A stretch of DNA of 38,234 bases from Planctomycetota bacterium (GTDB lineage: Bacteria; Planctomycetota; Phycisphaerae; WQYP01). Of this stretch, positions 36,984 to 38,234 are shown piece after piece (the first letter of the stretch is position 1; every line of letters begins with the position of its first letter). The stretch lies in NCBI GenBank assembly GCA_021847065.1, contig JAJZVR010000005.1:1-38234 (forward strand). Direction: 5' to 3'. The notes under the pieces are model-generated. The model worked only from the letters and a program-made list of their open reading frames with translations, was not told the DNA's origin and made no database searches. The translations under genes and the position numbers were made by a program.

Positions 36984-38234
36984 ATGCCCATACCCATTGT
37001 TGCCATCGTTGGCCGGCCTAACGTCGGAAAATCCAGTTTGCTGAACATGCTGTCAGGCAAGCGTATATCCATTGTGGATCCCACGGCGGGCGTAACACGC
37101 GACCGCGTATCAAATATTGTTGAAAGCGATGGCCGAAGTTTTGAACTCGTTGATACCGGTGGCTATGGCATTGAGGACCCGGATAATCTCACTGAACAAA
37201 TTCAGGATCAGATTCGCCGGGCCATTGAATCCGCGGATGTGCTGCTGTTTGTCGTGGACGCAAAAACCGGCCCGGTGCCGCTGGATACAGCGGTGGCACG
37301 GCTGATTCGCCCATTTGCCAAACCCGTGATTCTGACGGTCAACAAAGTGGATGGGCCAAATTTGGCATCCAACGCAACAGAATTTTTCGCACTGGGTTTT
37401 GACGAGATGGTCATGATTTCCTGCCAGCACCGACGGGGCAAGGACGAACTGCTGAAAGGAATTTTTCGTCATCTGGGACGCAGCGCCAAAGTTACGCCCG
37501 CCGAATCTGAACTCAAGCTAGCGGTAGTGGGAAAACGCAATGCCGGAAAAAGCACGTTGATAAACACGTTGGCCGGTGGAGAGCGGGTCATTGTTTCCGA
37601 GGTGGCCGGCACCACCCGCGACAGCATTGACGTGCGCATGGAAATTGAAGGCCGCACCATTACAGTTATTGACACCGCCGGTGTGCGCAAACGGGCACGG
37701 ATGACTAACAATGACCTGGAGTTTTACAGCTTTCACCGGGCGCAGCGATCCATCCGCCGAGCGGATGTGGTGCTGCTGCTGATTGACTCCACGGCGGATA
37801 TCAGCGATGTGGATCAGAAACTTGCGGCGTATGTTCAGGAAGAATTCCGGCCGGTGATTCTGGTGATTAACAAATGGGATCTTGTGGGTGAACAGGCCAC
37901 GGTGGAAAGCTATGGTGATTATGCCGCCAAACGCTTCCCGCAATTAAGGCACGCGCCGGTAGCCTGCATCAGTGCCAAGACCGATGCCGATCAATCGCAG
38001 ATTGTCCGCCTGGCGTTTTCACTTTTCGAACAGGCCTCCACGCGGTTAACTACCGGACAGTTGAACAAGGCGGTGGAGGATATTCTGCAATTGCGTGGCC
38101 CGAGCAGTCAGGAAGGCAAGACCGTTAAAGTTTATTATGCGACGCAAATTGATGTCCGCCCCCCCACCATCGTGCTGTTTGTCAATCATCCCCGGTTGAT
38201 TACTGAAGAATATAAACGATTCTTCGCCCATCAG
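36984..38234 (+). CDS. der: GTPase Der (EngA), 3'-truncated by the window end
   Basis: Open frame from ATG 36984 to the window end with two GTPase domains: VAIVGRPNVGKSSLLNML...DPTAGVTRDRV and LAVVGKRNAGKSTLINTLAGGERVIVSEVAGTTRDSID. Confidence 0.96.
   Translation, partial: MPIPIVAIVGRPNVGKSSLLNMLSGKRISIVDPTAGVTRDRVSNIVESDGRSFELVDTGGYGIEDPDNLTEQIQDQIRRAIESADVLLFVVDAKTGPVPLDTAVARLIRPFAKPVILTVNKVDGPNLASNATEFFALGFDEMVMISCQHRRGKDELLKGIFRHLGRSAKVTPAESELKLAVVGKRNAGKSTLINTLAGGERVIVSEVAGTTRDSIDVRMEIEGRTITVIDTAGVRKRARMTNNDLEFYSFHRAQRSIRRADVVLLLIDSTADISDVDQKLAAYVQEEFRPVILVINKWDLVGEQATVESYGDYAAKRFPQLRHAPVACISAKTDADQSQIVRLAFSLFEQASTRLTTGQLNKAVEDILQLRGPSSQEGKTVKVYYATQIDVRPPTIVLFVNHPRLITEEYKRFFAHQ

Noticed and set aside
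1-38234. CRISPR arrays and tRNA genes
   Set aside because: No regularly spaced direct repeats of CRISPR size and no convincing tRNA cloverleaf were seen by eye; tRNAscan-SE/minced would be needed to confirm absence.

Overview
This 38,234-bp window looks like a chromosomal segment from a Gram-negative planctomycete-like bacterium (inference from a PEP-CTERM protein and an enlarged SecA). Housekeeping genes include holA, mutM, icd, secA and a 3'-truncated der. Other recognisable genes are a TolC-like efflux protein, a PspA/IM30 protein next to two tandem YbjQ-domain proteins, an ArsR/SDR divergent pair, a DinB-like protein, a response regulator and a Dph6-like ATP pyrophosphatase. Two accessory blocks stand out. 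(1) About 2.2-9.6 kb is a repeat- and MITE-rich segment. It carries an overlapping two-gene restriction-modification-like pair: a 1111-aa Eco57I-type N6-adenine methyltransferase and a 225-aa protein with a candidate PD-(D/E)XK motif. Two orphan ORFs follow. (2) About 9.6-20.6 kb on the minus strand is a tightly packed four-gene operon: a giant TPR protein with an embedded C39-like peptidase domain, a LolA-like carrier, an MMPL/RND exporter fused to a lipobox-bearing DUF3261-like C-terminal domain, and a PaaK-like adenylate-forming ligase. A decayed second copy of the LolA gene lies just upstream of it. This operon resembles the export half of aryl-polyene-type clusters, with no ketosynthases in the window. 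Smaller observations include four degenerate W/F repeats in the SecA C-terminal expansion, a sigma70-like promoter overlapped by a palindrome between arsR and SDR, a strong intrinsic terminator, and an internally deleted IS4-type transposase remnant. All calls come from reading the sequence and translations; no database search was possible.
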